A program made the translations under genes and the position numbers. This document shows, piece after piece, positions 24,577-35,450 of a stretch of DNA of 64,000 nt. Location: positions 71,630,134 to 71,694,133 of the forward strand of contig NC_077239.1 of assembly GCF_947179165.1 (NCBI RefSeq). The letters run 5' to 3'. The stretch is from Solanum dulcamara. Lineage: Eukaryota > Streptophyta > Magnoliopsida > Solanales > Solanaceae. A model generated the notes under the pieces. That model saw only the letters and a list, made by a program, of their open reading frames with translations. It searched no databases and was not told the DNA's origin. Positions within the stretch are counted from its first letter, which is position 1; each line of letters begins with the position of its first letter.

Positions 24577-25604
24577 ATACGTCTACTTTCTCTCCTTTGG
24601 TTCTATTCCCCAACGCGCTTCTTAAAAAAAATCTGAAATGAACCCACATATAAAAATGGTAAAGCTCTTCATAAAAATAAAATATGGGATCTTGTTCAAT
24701 TATCACAAGAAAGGAAGGCCATTGAAAACAAATGGGTCTACAAGATCAAACGCAATGGTAATGATCAAGTGGAGAAGATTATGCAAGATTGGGGGTGAAA
24801 TGATTCGCTCAGAAAGAAGGTATAGACTTCAATGAGATATTTTCTCCAGTGATTTGACTCACAACAATTCGAGTGGTCCTAACGATATGTGCTATATTTG
24901 ACTTTTACTTGGAGCAGTTAGATGTCAAAACTACATTTCTTCATGGAGAGCTTGAAGAAGAAATTTATATGCTCCAACTAGAAGGTTTTAAAGAATAGGA
25001 AAAAGATAACTTGGTTTGCAAGTTGAACAAATCTCTATATGGTCTCAAACAGGCACCGAGATGTTGGTATAAGAAATTTGATTCCTTTATTATAAGCCTT
25101 GAATACAACAGACACAGTTCAGATCCTTGTATTTATTACAAGAGATTTAGTGATGAAGATTTTGTTATTTTGCTGTTGTATGTTGATAACATGTTGGTAG
25201 CAGGCCCCAACAAAAATCGTCTCACAAATTTAAAGGCACAGTTGGCTAGGGAGTTTAAAATGAAGGACTTGGGACCAGCAAACAAGATTCTAGGGATGCA
25301 AATTCACTGAGACAGAAATAATAGGAAGATTTGGATTTCTCAAAAGAACTACTTGAAGAAAATCTTGAGATGCTTCAAGATGCAAGACTGTAAGTCAATT
25401 TCTACCCCACTTCCTATTAATTTCAAGTTATTCTCAAATATGAGTCCTAGCAATGAAACAGAGAGGATGGATATGTCTCGAGTACCATATGCATCAGTAG
25501 TGGGAAGTTTAATGTTCGCTATAGTATGTAAGAGACCCGACATTGCACAAGCAGTGGGAGTGGTTAGTCGATACATGGCTAATCCTGGTAGAGAGCATTG
25601 GAAT
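24577..25604 (+). pseudogene. Copia 2 reverse transcriptase
   Basis: Degraded text at 24700-24990 can be read across frames as KWVYKIKRNG and the LDVKTTFLHGELEEEIYM block. A clean frame at 25011-25310 gives [22 protein letters not shown] and LLYVDNMLVAG. The family signature YVDD reads YVDN, losing one metal-binding Asp. 25353-25604 continues with KRPDIAQAVGVVSRYM and stops at the solo LTR in the codon for Asn of H-W-N. Confidence 0.88.
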
Positions 25605-28600
25605 TGTTATGCCCCGTACTTTGGTAATTCGGAATGCTTTCTTAAGCTTCTTAAAAGTTTCCACGTGACTTAGATTGTCTACCACGCTATCAAATAACTC
25701 TAAGGGAAGGAGAATGAGATGCCCCATAATAGGAAAGATTGGAAATAGGGTTATAAGAATTCAGAAGGAGTTAGAGGCCAAGTAATGAGTCATAGGACTT
25801 GATCTACTTGCGTAATCTACCAACTTGAATGTCCTACGTAATTAAGCTATTTGAGCTTAAGTAGCAAGAAATGCATAGGCTCTTAAAGTAAGACGAGATT
25901 ATGGACCTACGAAAGGAAAATAAGGAAATGATGCGCCTACTCAAAGCAAGTAGGTGATGCACCTACTTGGACAAGTAGGTGATGCTCCTACTTAGGCTTA
26001 TGTAGGTGATGCAGCAGCTTGGGGTGGATCCCCACTGCCACATGGCAGCATGTGATTGGCCGTATGGGTTGAGGTGGCACCCTAGGAGGCTGTCACGTGT
26101 CACCCCTAGGGGAATGCCACGTGGCACCTTCTAAAGAGGTACATATATATGTCTTATGATGACTATTAACTCATTCTTCATCCAAAATTTCAGCAAACAT
26201 AGAGAGAAAAGAGAGCAGCCACGATTTAAGAGAAACTAAGGTAAGTTTCCAATTTTCTCTCCGTGAATTAATTATTTACGGCGTTTCTCAACAACATGAA
26301 GGTGTTATATGTATTTTATATGGTCATAATCTGATTCTCATCCAAATTTCAGCCAAGAACAAGAGAGAAAATGTGAGAGAAAGAAAGAGAGAAAATGCTA
26401 GGGAACAGACCCGTTTTTGAATTAAACTGTTGTTAGTAATACAAGTATAACTCCTTGTGTAAGGCTTCGTTTCATGTGATTCAGGATGTTTTGGAAAGAT
26501 ATTTGATAGGGATATAACTTTAATTTAGCCTATAAAATCCATTTTGGCTTTTATCTTCTCCAAAAAGGGTGATGAAGTATGGGGAAGGTTCTGCCCAGAT
26601 TTTGGTTTGAAAAATCCTACACGGACTGCTGTTGATATTTTGGGCATATCTTTTTGTAAAATATTGGTGTAGGGGTGATTCAAAATTATATACGACCCTG
26701 AGAAACATGTATATAACTTTCATTGAGGCCATAAATCCTTTTTCCCTTAATTACCCCTTCGAAACTAAGCGACAATACAAGACAGTAGGTTGTCCAGAAT
26801 TCACGTTTTGATAGTGTTGGCAAATTTTGGCCAATTTCGGGTAAGGTAAGGTCTTTAATTTCAATTTGGAGGTTATGGTGTTGGTTTTAAGTGTATTATA
26901 TGTTTTTAAGTAGCTAGAAATTTGAAAACATCATAGAGATGCTTGACGTTCGAAATAAACTAAATCAGAATCGCTATAGTTGAATTGTCGTCGGAGTAAA
27001 GTGTTGTGCTTGTGGTGTACTGCTGCAGGTGTATGGGGGTTTGTTACAGGGCCTAAATGGGTTCTAAAAGGGGTGTGTATTCTGTTGGTAACAGACACAT
27101 GACCCCTCGTTTTGTATAAATAAAGGCTTTGTGAAATAAAGACTGGAAACCCTATTTTGGTGTCGTAATTTTCAGCAAGTTGTTTGGAGCATGTGTTGCG
27201 TGATGTCGCCATGTTTTATATTTATATGTTGCAGGGTGTTGTTGTTGGTCGGTTGTAGTGATTAGGAATGTAATTGGAAATTAGGATAAGGCACTTTATA
27301 GGGGAGGTGCTATCCAATTTTCGTTAACGCCTTAACTAATTAAAGAAATAGTTGAGGAGATGAATAAGGAAATAGGTTCCATGAATTCTAAGGTACAACC
27401 GAGGGAACTGAAAAGTTAAGGTTGTTGATACTCGCATTACTTTCATGTTAAATAGGTTCAGAGGACGACGACATGAACGTGATGAAGAGAAGTCCATATG
27501 AGGTATGTTAAGCTTTCTTTTGGCATATTTTTGGCATAAGTATGTAAAGCTTATCTTCTCTTATTTTGGCATGTCTTAGCCATAAGTGGTTTGTATATGT
27601 AATGTGGAGATAGTCCCATTATTAGAATTCCGAGCATGATTCATTAATTTTATTCACTTCTTGATGTTAGAACTCCCGCGATGGTTGAGTTATGGTCTTA
27701 TAAGCCTTTTACGTGACAAAAAATAATACACGTGAAGCCTATATTTTCCTTTCCTTGGAATGGATTAATGTAAGTGAAACGAGGTATGATATGAGTTAGA
27801 GATAGTTCCACTTACAGGCTCTGGATGTGACTCATGACTTGTACTCACTCTTGAATGATAAGGGTCTTAAAGTAGTTGAAATACGACCCTCGAGCCTTCT
27901 ATAGGCTGAATAGTGATGGAATGTGTAAGCTCCTATACCTAAGGGCTCTGGAACATGCTTTATAGTGATACTTGAGGGATGTTTGACATGTTACCAAGTT
28001 TTACATGCACGTATATCCATTGTTATGTGATATGTGGATCGGGTCGTTGTACCTCGATATTGTTATGCATTATACGGATCGGGCCGTCATACCTCGGCAT
28101 TATCATACGATATATGGATCAGGCCATCATTTCTTGGCATTATTACACGATATATGGATCGGGCCGTCGTTCCTCGGCATTATTACATGATATGTGGATC
28201 GGGTCATCGTTTCTCGGCATGTGCTTGATATATATATGGATCGGGCTGCACGTTCCACAGTGATAACAATATGCATATGCCTATAGTGATAGATGATGTA
28301 TTTGTAATACTAAGTCCCCGAGCGGGCCGGATACGGTACATGATACTGATATACAGGAATTTATTTTATGAGGTGTAGGTACAATACCCTATTAAATGCT
28401 ATATTTGAATTCCTGCATCTCTGTTTCAGTTGTTATCCTAGTTATGTATGCTTATGTACTCAGTACATGTATCGTACTGACCCCTCTTTCTTCGGGGGGA
28501 TGCGTTTCATTCCCGCAGGTACAGACGTTCATTTCAGAGATCCTCTAGCTCAGGATTTCTGCTCACCTATGATTGGAGGTGCTCTGTTATTTCGGAGCCT

Positions 28601-28983
28601 AGTTTTTTTGTACTGGTCCTCTGGTGTATATATGTATTTGTTCATTCAGGGTACGGCGAGGGCCTTGTCCCTCCATATGTTACCGTACTATTCTTAGAGG
28701 TCTATAGACATGTATGTGTGGGTTGTTCATGAGTTTATTTCGATTGTGCCTATACGGCACATTGTAAATGTTTTTACATTATGGCAGCCTTGTCGGCTTG
28801 CATTCTCTTTCATAATATGATATGAATGAAAGAGGCCACACATACACGAAAATTTTTTAACTCATTGGGGTTTTTTTGAGTAGTGTCACTTTTCTCATAG
28901 TTCAATTTGACTACAGTTGATAGATATGTATACGGGGGTCCAGGTCGGACCCCAGTCGCGGCCTACGGGGTTGGATCGTGACA
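25605..28983 (+). mobile_element. solo Gypsy LTR, about 3.4 kb, inserted in Copia 2
   Basis: Begins TGTTATGCCCCGTAC and ends GGTTGGATCGTGACA, matching the reversed edge type of the Gypsy LTR at 8172. It is flanked by GGAAT (25600-25604) and AGAAT (28984-28988), one mismatch. Removing it with one copy of the flank restores the Copia reading H-W-N-T-V-K-R. It has no gag or pol. A TATA-like tacatatatatgt near 26140 is followed by aagagagaaaa text and a ctaaggtaag donor-like site at 26236, consistent with an LTR promoter and leader. Confidence 0.85.
28029..28258 (+). repeat. tandem repeat of about 41 bp inside the solo LTR
   Basis: About six diverged copies of 'atatatggatcgggccgtc-t-cctcggcattattacacg'. 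GC-richer than its surroundings. Similar blocks sit inside long chromovirus LTRs of Solanaceae. Confidence 0.85.
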
Positions 28984-29533
28984 AGAATACTGTTAAGAGG
29001 ATCCTGAGATACATCAAGGATATCTCAGATGTTGCAATGTGTTATGGAGGATCAAACTTTACTGTTAAAAAGTATGTTGATTCAGATTATGCAGGTGATT
29101 TTGATAAAAGTAAATCCACCACAGGTTATGTGTTTACTCTTGCTGGAGGAGCTATAAGCTGGGTTTCAAAACTGCAATCTATCATGGCAATATCTACGAT
29201 GGAAGCAGAATATATAGCAGCTAACAAGCTGGCAAAGAAGCAATATGGATGCAGATGTTACTGGAGGAGCTCGGACATAAACAAGAGAAGGTTGCTCTAT
29301 TTTGTGACAGTCAGAGCGCTTTGCATCTTGCAAAGAATCCAGCATTTCATTCAATGACAAAGCACATACGAGTTCAGTATCACTTTGTCCGTGAGAAGGT
29401 GGAAGAAGGCAGTGTGGATATTCAAAAAATTCACACTAATGACAACCTAGCAGATATGTTTACGAAGCCGATCAACAGTAACAAGTTCTTGTGGTGTCGA
29501 TCTTCTATTGGTAACATTGCAGTAATTGGGTAG
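28984..29533 (+). pseudogene. Copia 2 RNase H, one frameshift
   Basis: The first part reads TVKRILRYIKD, then YVDSDYAGDFDKSKSTTGYVF, AISWVSKLQ and STMEAEYIAANK. A frameshift near 29235-29250 moves the rest into another frame: ALFCDSQSALHLAKNPAFH, TKHIRVQYHFVRE, and NLADMFTKPINSNKF to a stop. Carboxylates of the RNase H site are visible. The end of pol lies 54 bp before the 3' LTR, with a purine tract aagtgggaga between. Confidence 0.88.
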
Positions 29534-29587
29534 AAAGGATGGTGTGAAGACTTAATTGATTCTCAATTAAATCTTCAAGTGGGAGAA

Positions 29588-30045
29588 TGAAAGGAAAATA
29601 AAAGATCAACAATTGTTGCCCTTTTTGGTCAACAATTGTTGCCTCCCTTTTTGAATTATATCAAAAACGTGTATGCAGCATTTGTTGAAAAATAAATGTT
29701 GACAGAAAAGAAAAAAACAACGTGTAGAAAATTAACGTGTAATTTTCTTACGCGTTTTTCTTCTCCTATAAATAGAGGACCTCTTGCCCTCATTTAGATC
29801 ATCCCAGAAAGTGAGAGTAAAAATACAAAGAGAGTTATAGACCAAGATAAATATTGTTCCTTTTACAAGAGAGAAGTGTATTTGAGAGCAGTGTACTACA
29901 TATTTATATAGTGAGATCCTTCTACCCCGAGGTTTTTGCCCTTTATAATCAGAGGAGTTTCCACGTAAAATTCTTGTGTCTAATTTATTTTCATTATTTT
30001 CATCATATCGAACTTTAGTTGTGGTGCTTCCTCCCCCCCCCCTTC
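29588..30045 (+). repeat. 3' LTR of Copia 2
   Basis: Starts TGAAAGGAAAAT right after the purine-rich aagtgggagaa. It follows the 5' LTR closely but lacks a ~40-bp stretch corresponding to about 22615-22655, and its end is replaced by a C11-like run. Confidence 0.85.
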
Positions 30046-31570
30046 AAACCCCAAGCCTCTGATGCCTGCATCATCCAAGGGAGAAAATGGAATAATCTAG
30101 AATCTCGAGTAGTTAGAGTAATTAAAATCTTCTAGGTAAAAAATGAACGAGCTCCATTTAGTCCTGCTGGGAGTGGAATTAAAGCTTGTAAAAAAAGGGG
30201 TCCAGAAAAGTGTGGCTGATTTACACCTCTCATTCTTATTACTTTTTCAATATGAAAACGAAAAAAAAATAGGAGTAAGCTTGTGACACGTTCACTAAAA
30301 AAAATCAAAATCCCGATTACATTACTACAGGCCAAAATTGGATTTGAAAGAGCAAGCCAGAGAATTGATGAGTAATAAAGATATGAGCAAAAGCATATTA
30401 AAAAAAAGGAAATAGAGTGTTATTTTTGGGAGGGTCTCCCCGGTTAAAATGACGCCCCTGGCGGGTGGTCGCTAAGAGTAATAGATCGGACTTTTAACCC
30501 AAGAAGTCCGATCTAAGTAAAGAGTCCTAATACAAAAAACATCTCTCAAGTAATTTTTCCATCCATTTCCCTCTATGTTTTCTTCTCTCATACACTTTAT
30601 TTAAATTTACTAACCTACAATGATTTCCTAAAAATTATAATCGAAAAGAATAGAAGAAAAACACAATGTAGATGGAAGAGAGTGATAGGGGATTGTTATG
30701 AGACAATCATACGTAATTGATGTTTCACTTTCCTACTGTATCGGAGCGACGATGACCACTCATAATGTTAACCAAATAACTCCATTCTCCTAATAACCAA
30801 AATAATATTATTTCATTCGTTTTAATTTATTTATCATATTTTTTAAATCTTAATTTTTAATAAAATATCTTCTTTTCTTGTATATTCTTATTGAAAGATT
30901 TTTTTTTAATTTATTTAAACTCTGTGTCAAATTCAAATCAGACAATTAAATTAAAATAGAGAAATATTTCTTTATTTCGATCCCCTTGCAGATTGTAACG
31001 AAAGGCTTATCATTTGGTGGGATTTTACATGTCATATTTATATTGGAGCAACTAAATTTGGTAAAACTAATGATTTTCTTAAGAAGAATATCAAGTCAAA
31101 TAAAAAATAAGTAAAAATGTGAACGGAGGAAGCAGCTGATCTACATAGTATGAATCTAAATTAATGGGATAAATAAATTTCTAATTATGGATAACTAAAC
31201 TGAAATCATTTTAAAAATAAGACTCATACTCTAATAGGAGTAGTAGTAGTAGAAAATTGGTGGTGGCCTGGTGTGAGCATATGAACACAGCTTAGCAAAC
31301 ATGTGCACCTTGCTTCCAACTTAAACAATGTGAAGGCCCAACTACTATGTATCATAAATTTATGAGAAAGTTATCGATATGTACAAAGTACAATACAGTC
31401 AAAATTATTTATTAATTGATCGAATATATATAAATACACACACTGACTGTTTTGTTGATTAGAGATCACCAAAGACATTGTGCAGTAATTCTCCCTAAAA
31501 TAATTTAATGTTGTAAAGTTGTTTATCTTCATTTAATTATGATTTACATGCAAGAAAATTTTTCACCTTC
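30046..31570. other. non-coding spacer, no gene seen
   Basis: AT-rich with no supported reading frame. It contains the hairpin listed separately at 30483. Confidence 0.5.
30483..30514. other. perfect 11-bp inverted repeat
   Basis: agatcggactt (30483-30493) and aagtccgatct (30504-30514) are perfect complements around a 10-nt loop. The surroundings have locally higher GC (gggtctccccgg, gcccctggcgggtgg). Function unknown. Confidence 0.75.
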
Positions 31571-32032
31571 TATGTTTCAATTTGGGAGAGGTGATTAGAC
31601 AGGATATGGCATAGTTACAATTTATCGAGGACATGACCTTAGATAAGAGAGTGTGGAGGACCCACATTAGGGTAGAAGGTTAGTTCATAGTCTCGTTATT
31701 CTTCCTTATTAGTACGCGTATTAGCGCACTATAATTTTTTGTATTTTGATGTCTGTTATTATTTATTACTTTCATTACTTTCTGTATTTTAATTGCTCTA
31801 TCTTATCTGGGTTGCTTTCGTTGATTGCTTTTGCTTTTGCTTTTCCATATTGCTTTGAACTTCTTATTCTTATCTGACTTCTTTTTTTATTTTTGATTTT
31901 ACTGAGCCGAGGGTCTTTCGGAAACAGCCGTTCTACCTTGGTAGGAGTCAGGTCTGTGTACACTTTACCCTCCCCAGACCCCACATTGTGGGATTTCACT
32001 GGGTTGTTGTTGTTGTTGTATGTTTCAATTTG
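31571..32032 (+). mobile_element. RTE LINE 3' end, 5'-truncated copy with TSD
   Basis: The 31585-32018 body closely matches the tail of the RTE LINE at 46605-47001, including gattagacagg, gagggtctttcggaaa and ccctccccagaccccac, and ends in (TTG)n. TATGTTTCAATTTG flanks it at 31571-31584 and 32019-32032, a perfect 14-bp duplication. Only the 3' UTR and the last few codons are present. Confidence 0.93.
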
Positions 32033-32189
32033 TTTGTCTTATTTTTCTTTTTTTAGTCCATATAAAAAGAATGAATGTCTTTTTTTAAGACAATTTTTTA
32101 ATTTCAATTTTTTACATGATGACATGTGATTAAAAGTTATTTTGGTGCATTTTCATAAGCCATAATAAATAAATATGTCTTTAACTTTG

Positions 32190-32420
32190 CTTCAGCTAAC
32201 ATCTATGCCCTTCAATTTCAAGTGTGCACAAGTAGACATTTAAATTTATACAAAACTGAACAAATAGACACATGCATCCTATGTGACATATTACATGTAG
32301 AACACAAATTGTCATGTAGTATATCACATAGGACGAATGTGTCTATTTATTCAATTTTATACAAGTTAAAGTGCATAGTTTTGCACACCCAAATTTAAAG
32401 GGCATAGATATCAGTTGAGG
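32190..32420. mobile_element. foldback MITE, copy A
   Basis: Long imperfect terminal inverted repeats. The left arm reads cttcagctaacatctatgcccttcaatttc... and the right arm, reversed, cctcaactgatatctatgccctttaaattt.... Complementarity runs about 90 bp per arm through 'gtgcacaagtagacatttaaatttata' and 'cacat-c-tcctatgtgacat'. A second copy is split at 36553-44921. No TSD could be read. Confidence 0.85.
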
Positions 32421-32477
32421 TCAAATTAAAAAACATGTTTATATATTATGTCTTTTTACAATGACCCTTGCAAAATT

Positions 32478-32512
32478 ATATTATTATTACTATTATTATT
32501 ATTATTATTATT
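32478..32512. repeat. (ATT)n microsatellite
   Basis: About eleven ATT units with one interruption (attactatt). Confidence 0.9.
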
Positions 32513-32861
32513 ACCAGATGCGGATTCTACGACGAGTTCTTTATTCAATAAAGTTGCAAGGTATTAATTAATATTTAGTAGAGATTAGTAGAGTACCACA
32601 CTAGCGACTTTATTAGAAAGAATCTAATAATTTTCTTTGACCTTATTTGGACCAAGCTGTGATCTATATAATAAAAATAAAAATCGCAGCCAAAATTAAC
32701 TGCTTCAGTTACACCATGTGATGGATTTTTTGTTAGGTACATCATACATGTTGTTAGTTATATAACTACAACTAGAAAAGATCGCAGTACGATTTTATTT
32801 TAGTTTTACCCAAATTTAAGGCAAAGAGAAAATAGTGAAATTAGCATCATTAGTACACTGT

Positions 32862-33191
32862 TAGGGTGTGTTTGGAACGATGGAAAATGGTTTTTTATGA
32901 AAAAAAATTTCTAATATTGTTTAGGAAAATAAGTGATTTTTGATTTATTTTCTTTTAATATATTAATAAAAAATATTATCCTAAGAGAGAGATATAATCT
33001 AAGACAAGTATTATAGAATGTGAGAGTGGGGTGGGATGGTGGAGATGGGGGGGCTAACGAGGATAGAAGTGAAAATGAGGTTTGTGAGAATGTCATCAAT
33101 CTCATTTTTAAAGAACTTATTTTTCAAAAGTTTTGACCAAACTAACATGAGGTAATCCAAAAATATTCTCCTCCATATCGAACACATCCTT
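32862..33191. mobile_element. MITE, hAT-like ends
   Basis: The left end tagggtgtgtttgga pairs with the reversed right end taaggatgtgttcgatatgg. The interior is non-coding, AT-rich and partly self-complementary (aaaatggttttttatga ... tttttcaaaagtttt). TSD not resolved. Confidence 0.55.
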
Positions 33192-33618
33192 AGTGTAAAA
33201 TAACTTAAATAATTATATTCGAAAAACATGAGTTAAAACATTTTAAAGTACACCAACATATATGATGAAAAAATTCATAGTTCATATAATTTGATTCTAT
33301 GAAACAAAATATGACAACTAATTTGAATGGAGAGGGTAGGATATTAGTGGGACTAAAAGATATTTTCTTTCATTTAATTTTACTTGATTCATGTTTATTT
33401 GACACTTAAAAAGTATAAATTAAGAATTTATTTTATTACTTATGTTCAAAATCTAATTTGACTACTAGCTAGTACTTTAAATAATTATTAAATGAAAGTA
33501 TATAACCAGAATTGTGACTTGAGAAAGATACAAACAATGTTTAAGTCCTAGTAAACACAAAACACAAGTAAAACTTCTTTTAATCCATACCCTAACTTTT
33601 ACGACATCTTGTCTTAAA

Positions 33619-33634
33619 ATATATGTATATATTT
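33619..33634 (+). promoter_or_regulatory. putative TATA region of the OVATE gene
   Basis: A tatatgtatatattt run about 115-125 bp before the start codon, followed by a pyrimidine-rich leader (cttcacttccccaactcttctctc). This is the expected place for a plant TATA box and 5' UTR. It is inferred from spacing only. Confidence 0.4.
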
Positions 33635-33746
33635 GCTTCACTTCCCCAACTCTTCTCTCTACTTTTATGTTTCACATATCAGTTGTACTCTTTACACAAC
33701 CAATTTTCTTGTTTAGCCTTCCCCATTTCCCTCACCTCTAAACAAT

Positions 33747-34412
33747 ATGCCAAACCTTAATCTTTGCTTCAATAAACTCAAATGTCCATTGCCCCCACAA
33801 TCCTCCGACAATAATAATAATAATGAACGTCATCAACAACAACATCATCATAGTATGCATTTTTGCAATTCCATTAAAAACTTCAACTCGCTTTACGACT
33901 TATCATCAGAGTGCAACTCTAATACTTATTCCGCTACTATACTCGATGAATCCGATTATATGTACGAATTAGACTCTACACCCGATTTAGCCACGGCTTA
34001 TGCCTCTCAACGTTTTTTTTTCTCGACCCCGGGCCATTCCAACTCTATCATCGACTCGTCATCATCGTCAATGTCTTCTTCTTTGGCATCTACCTCAATA
34101 TCCTCCGTGGAATCGGATGCTCCCCTCGATGGGAGCATCGCGATCCCCACGGATTCACCCGACCCGTATTTGGATTTCCGAAGATCAATGCAAGAAATGG
34201 TGGAGGCTCGTGGGTTAAGTGATATAAAAGGCAATTGGGAATCGTTACATGAACTTCTCATGTGTTATCTTACATTAAATCCAAAGAGCACACATAAGTA
34301 CATAGTTGGTGCATTTTCCGACCTTATTGTCTGCCTTATGGCATCAAAATCACAACATTTAGATCCATCGGCTGGCAGCACAAGTAAGTGTTACAAGAAT
34401 CCAAGTGAATAA
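33747..34412 (+). CDS. OFP: OVATE family protein (transcriptional repressor)
   Basis: A single uninterrupted 221-codon frame. Residues ~133-199 form the OVATE (DUF623) domain: SPDPYLDFRRSMQEMVEARG, then WESLHELLMCYLTLNPKSTHKYIVGAFSDLIVCL, with the conserved D-P-Y-xDF-R-SM start and the aromatic/Leu pattern at the end. The N-terminal half is low-complexity, with Asn/Gln/His runs (residues 22-35) and a Ser-rich tract (103-120), as in many family members. OVATE proteins are plant-specific nuclear regulators that bind TALE homeodomain and TRM proteins and restrain organ elongation. The start is the first ATG after a pyrimidine-rich leader with a TATA-like run upstream. Most family genes lack introns, which fits. 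The exact subfamily member cannot be named. This is the only complete ordinary gene in the window, and MITEs lie on both sides (32862-33191, 34690-35032). Confidence 0.93.
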   Translation: MPNLNLCFNKLKCPLPPQSSDNNNNNERHQQQHHHSMHFCNSIKNFNSLYDLSSECNSNTYSATILDESDYMYELDSTPDLATAYASQRFFFSTPGHSNSIIDSSSSSMSSSLASTSISSVESDAPLDGSIAIPTDSPDPYLDFRRSMQEMVEARGLSDIKGNWESLHELLMCYLTLNPKSTHKYIVGAFSDLIVCLMASKSQHLDPSAGSTSKCYKNPSE

Positions 34413-34689
34413 TTTATTCACTTACATTTACATTTTATTTTTAGTGGACAAAATTATCTGATATTTTGTACGTGTAAAAATGTATGTACATTATGGAGAG
34501 GTTCAATTTGGTCCCCGGCTACTAAATTGCTGTTGTCTTGAATAACACGAATCGAAGCTTTTTTATCATCCTTTTTCAGTATTTTGTCTTTGGTAATTGT
34601 TTTTCAAGCTTTTCTAGATCCTAATGCTGGAAATCAATTTTTGCTACAGAAACATTTTCTGAGATATCCCTAATTTTTAGTACTATTTT

Positions 34690-35032
34690 AAGGGTTTGTT
34701 TGGTTGGTAGATAAGGTATTGTAGTTTTGAGATAATTCTGTAAAATGACTTTTATTTTGGAATTATTTTAACTATAATCGTTGTATATAAATTCTGGAAT
34801 TAAAATTAAAATAATAAAGTGAATCATTTGCTTTTTTTTAAAGCTTTCTCCCAAAATTTTAAGAAAAATAAAGTTAATAATTAAACATGTTTTTTCCCAA
34901 TTGAAATTAAATACATATCTTATGTATATTCGATTTATAATCTAATAAATTAATTATCTATCAATAAAATATAGCTACTGCTGTCTTTTCATTTACCAAA
35001 ATAATTAGTTTTCCCAACCAAATGAGGCCTTA
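34690..35032. mobile_element. MITE, hAT-like ends, 3' of the OVATE gene
   Basis: The left end aagggtttgtttggttgg pairs with the reversed right end aaggcctcatttggttgg. The interior is AT-rich and non-coding. It starts about 280 bp after the OVATE stop codon and could lie in or near the terminator region. Confidence 0.65.
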
Positions 35033-35209
35033 CATGAACTGTTGTAGAAATGGCAGAGGCCTAGGTTGAGTAGCCGCTAGTAGGCTGGAGCCTATATGCT
35101 TTCCTTTACTAGCTTCTTTATGTCAGGCAGGGACAGAGTCCCCAAAAGCCTTCTACTTTTTCATTTTTGGGTATCGTGATGTTGCAGTACTACGCCCCAC
35201 ACATGCAAA

Positions 35210-35450
35210 ATCAAGAATTACCGTCCTATTTTATGTGATATTTTTTTAATTTAATATAATATTTTTTAAAATATATAGTCTAAAATAATTTTTAGATGTT
35301 CATATGGTTGTAAATTATTCATTAAAAGCAAAAGAGAAATTTTAAAAGTTCATTATTTCTAATTATAGAAAGTAATATTTTTTAGGGGAACAAAGTAAAA
35401 AAGGAAAAAAAGTTACATAAAATGAGACCGAAACAAAGGGGATATTTATT
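35210..35450. mobile_element. Stowaway-like MITE, weak
   Basis: The left text accgtcctattttatgtgat and the reversed right text cctttgtttcggtctcattttatgtaac are Stowaway-type ends. The interior is AT-rich. Terminal match is imperfect. Confidence 0.4.

Larger units (their letters stand above)
22346..30045 (+). mobile_element. Copia retrotransposon 2 (Tork/Tnt1-like), split by a solo LTR
   Basis: LTRs at 22346-22849 and 29588-30045 are clearly homologous. The 5' LTR is followed by TGGTATCAGAGC. Coding order is gag, integrase, RT, RNase H, as in Ty1/Copia. A 3.4-kb solo Gypsy LTR splits the frame after the RT. No matching target duplication was found, and the 3' LTR end is eroded by a C run. Confidence 0.9.

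Noticed and set aside
28029..28258. CRISPR-like or coding repeat
   Set aside because: No spacers; the repeats lie inside a solo LTR and open frames in all three phases only mirror the 41-bp period.
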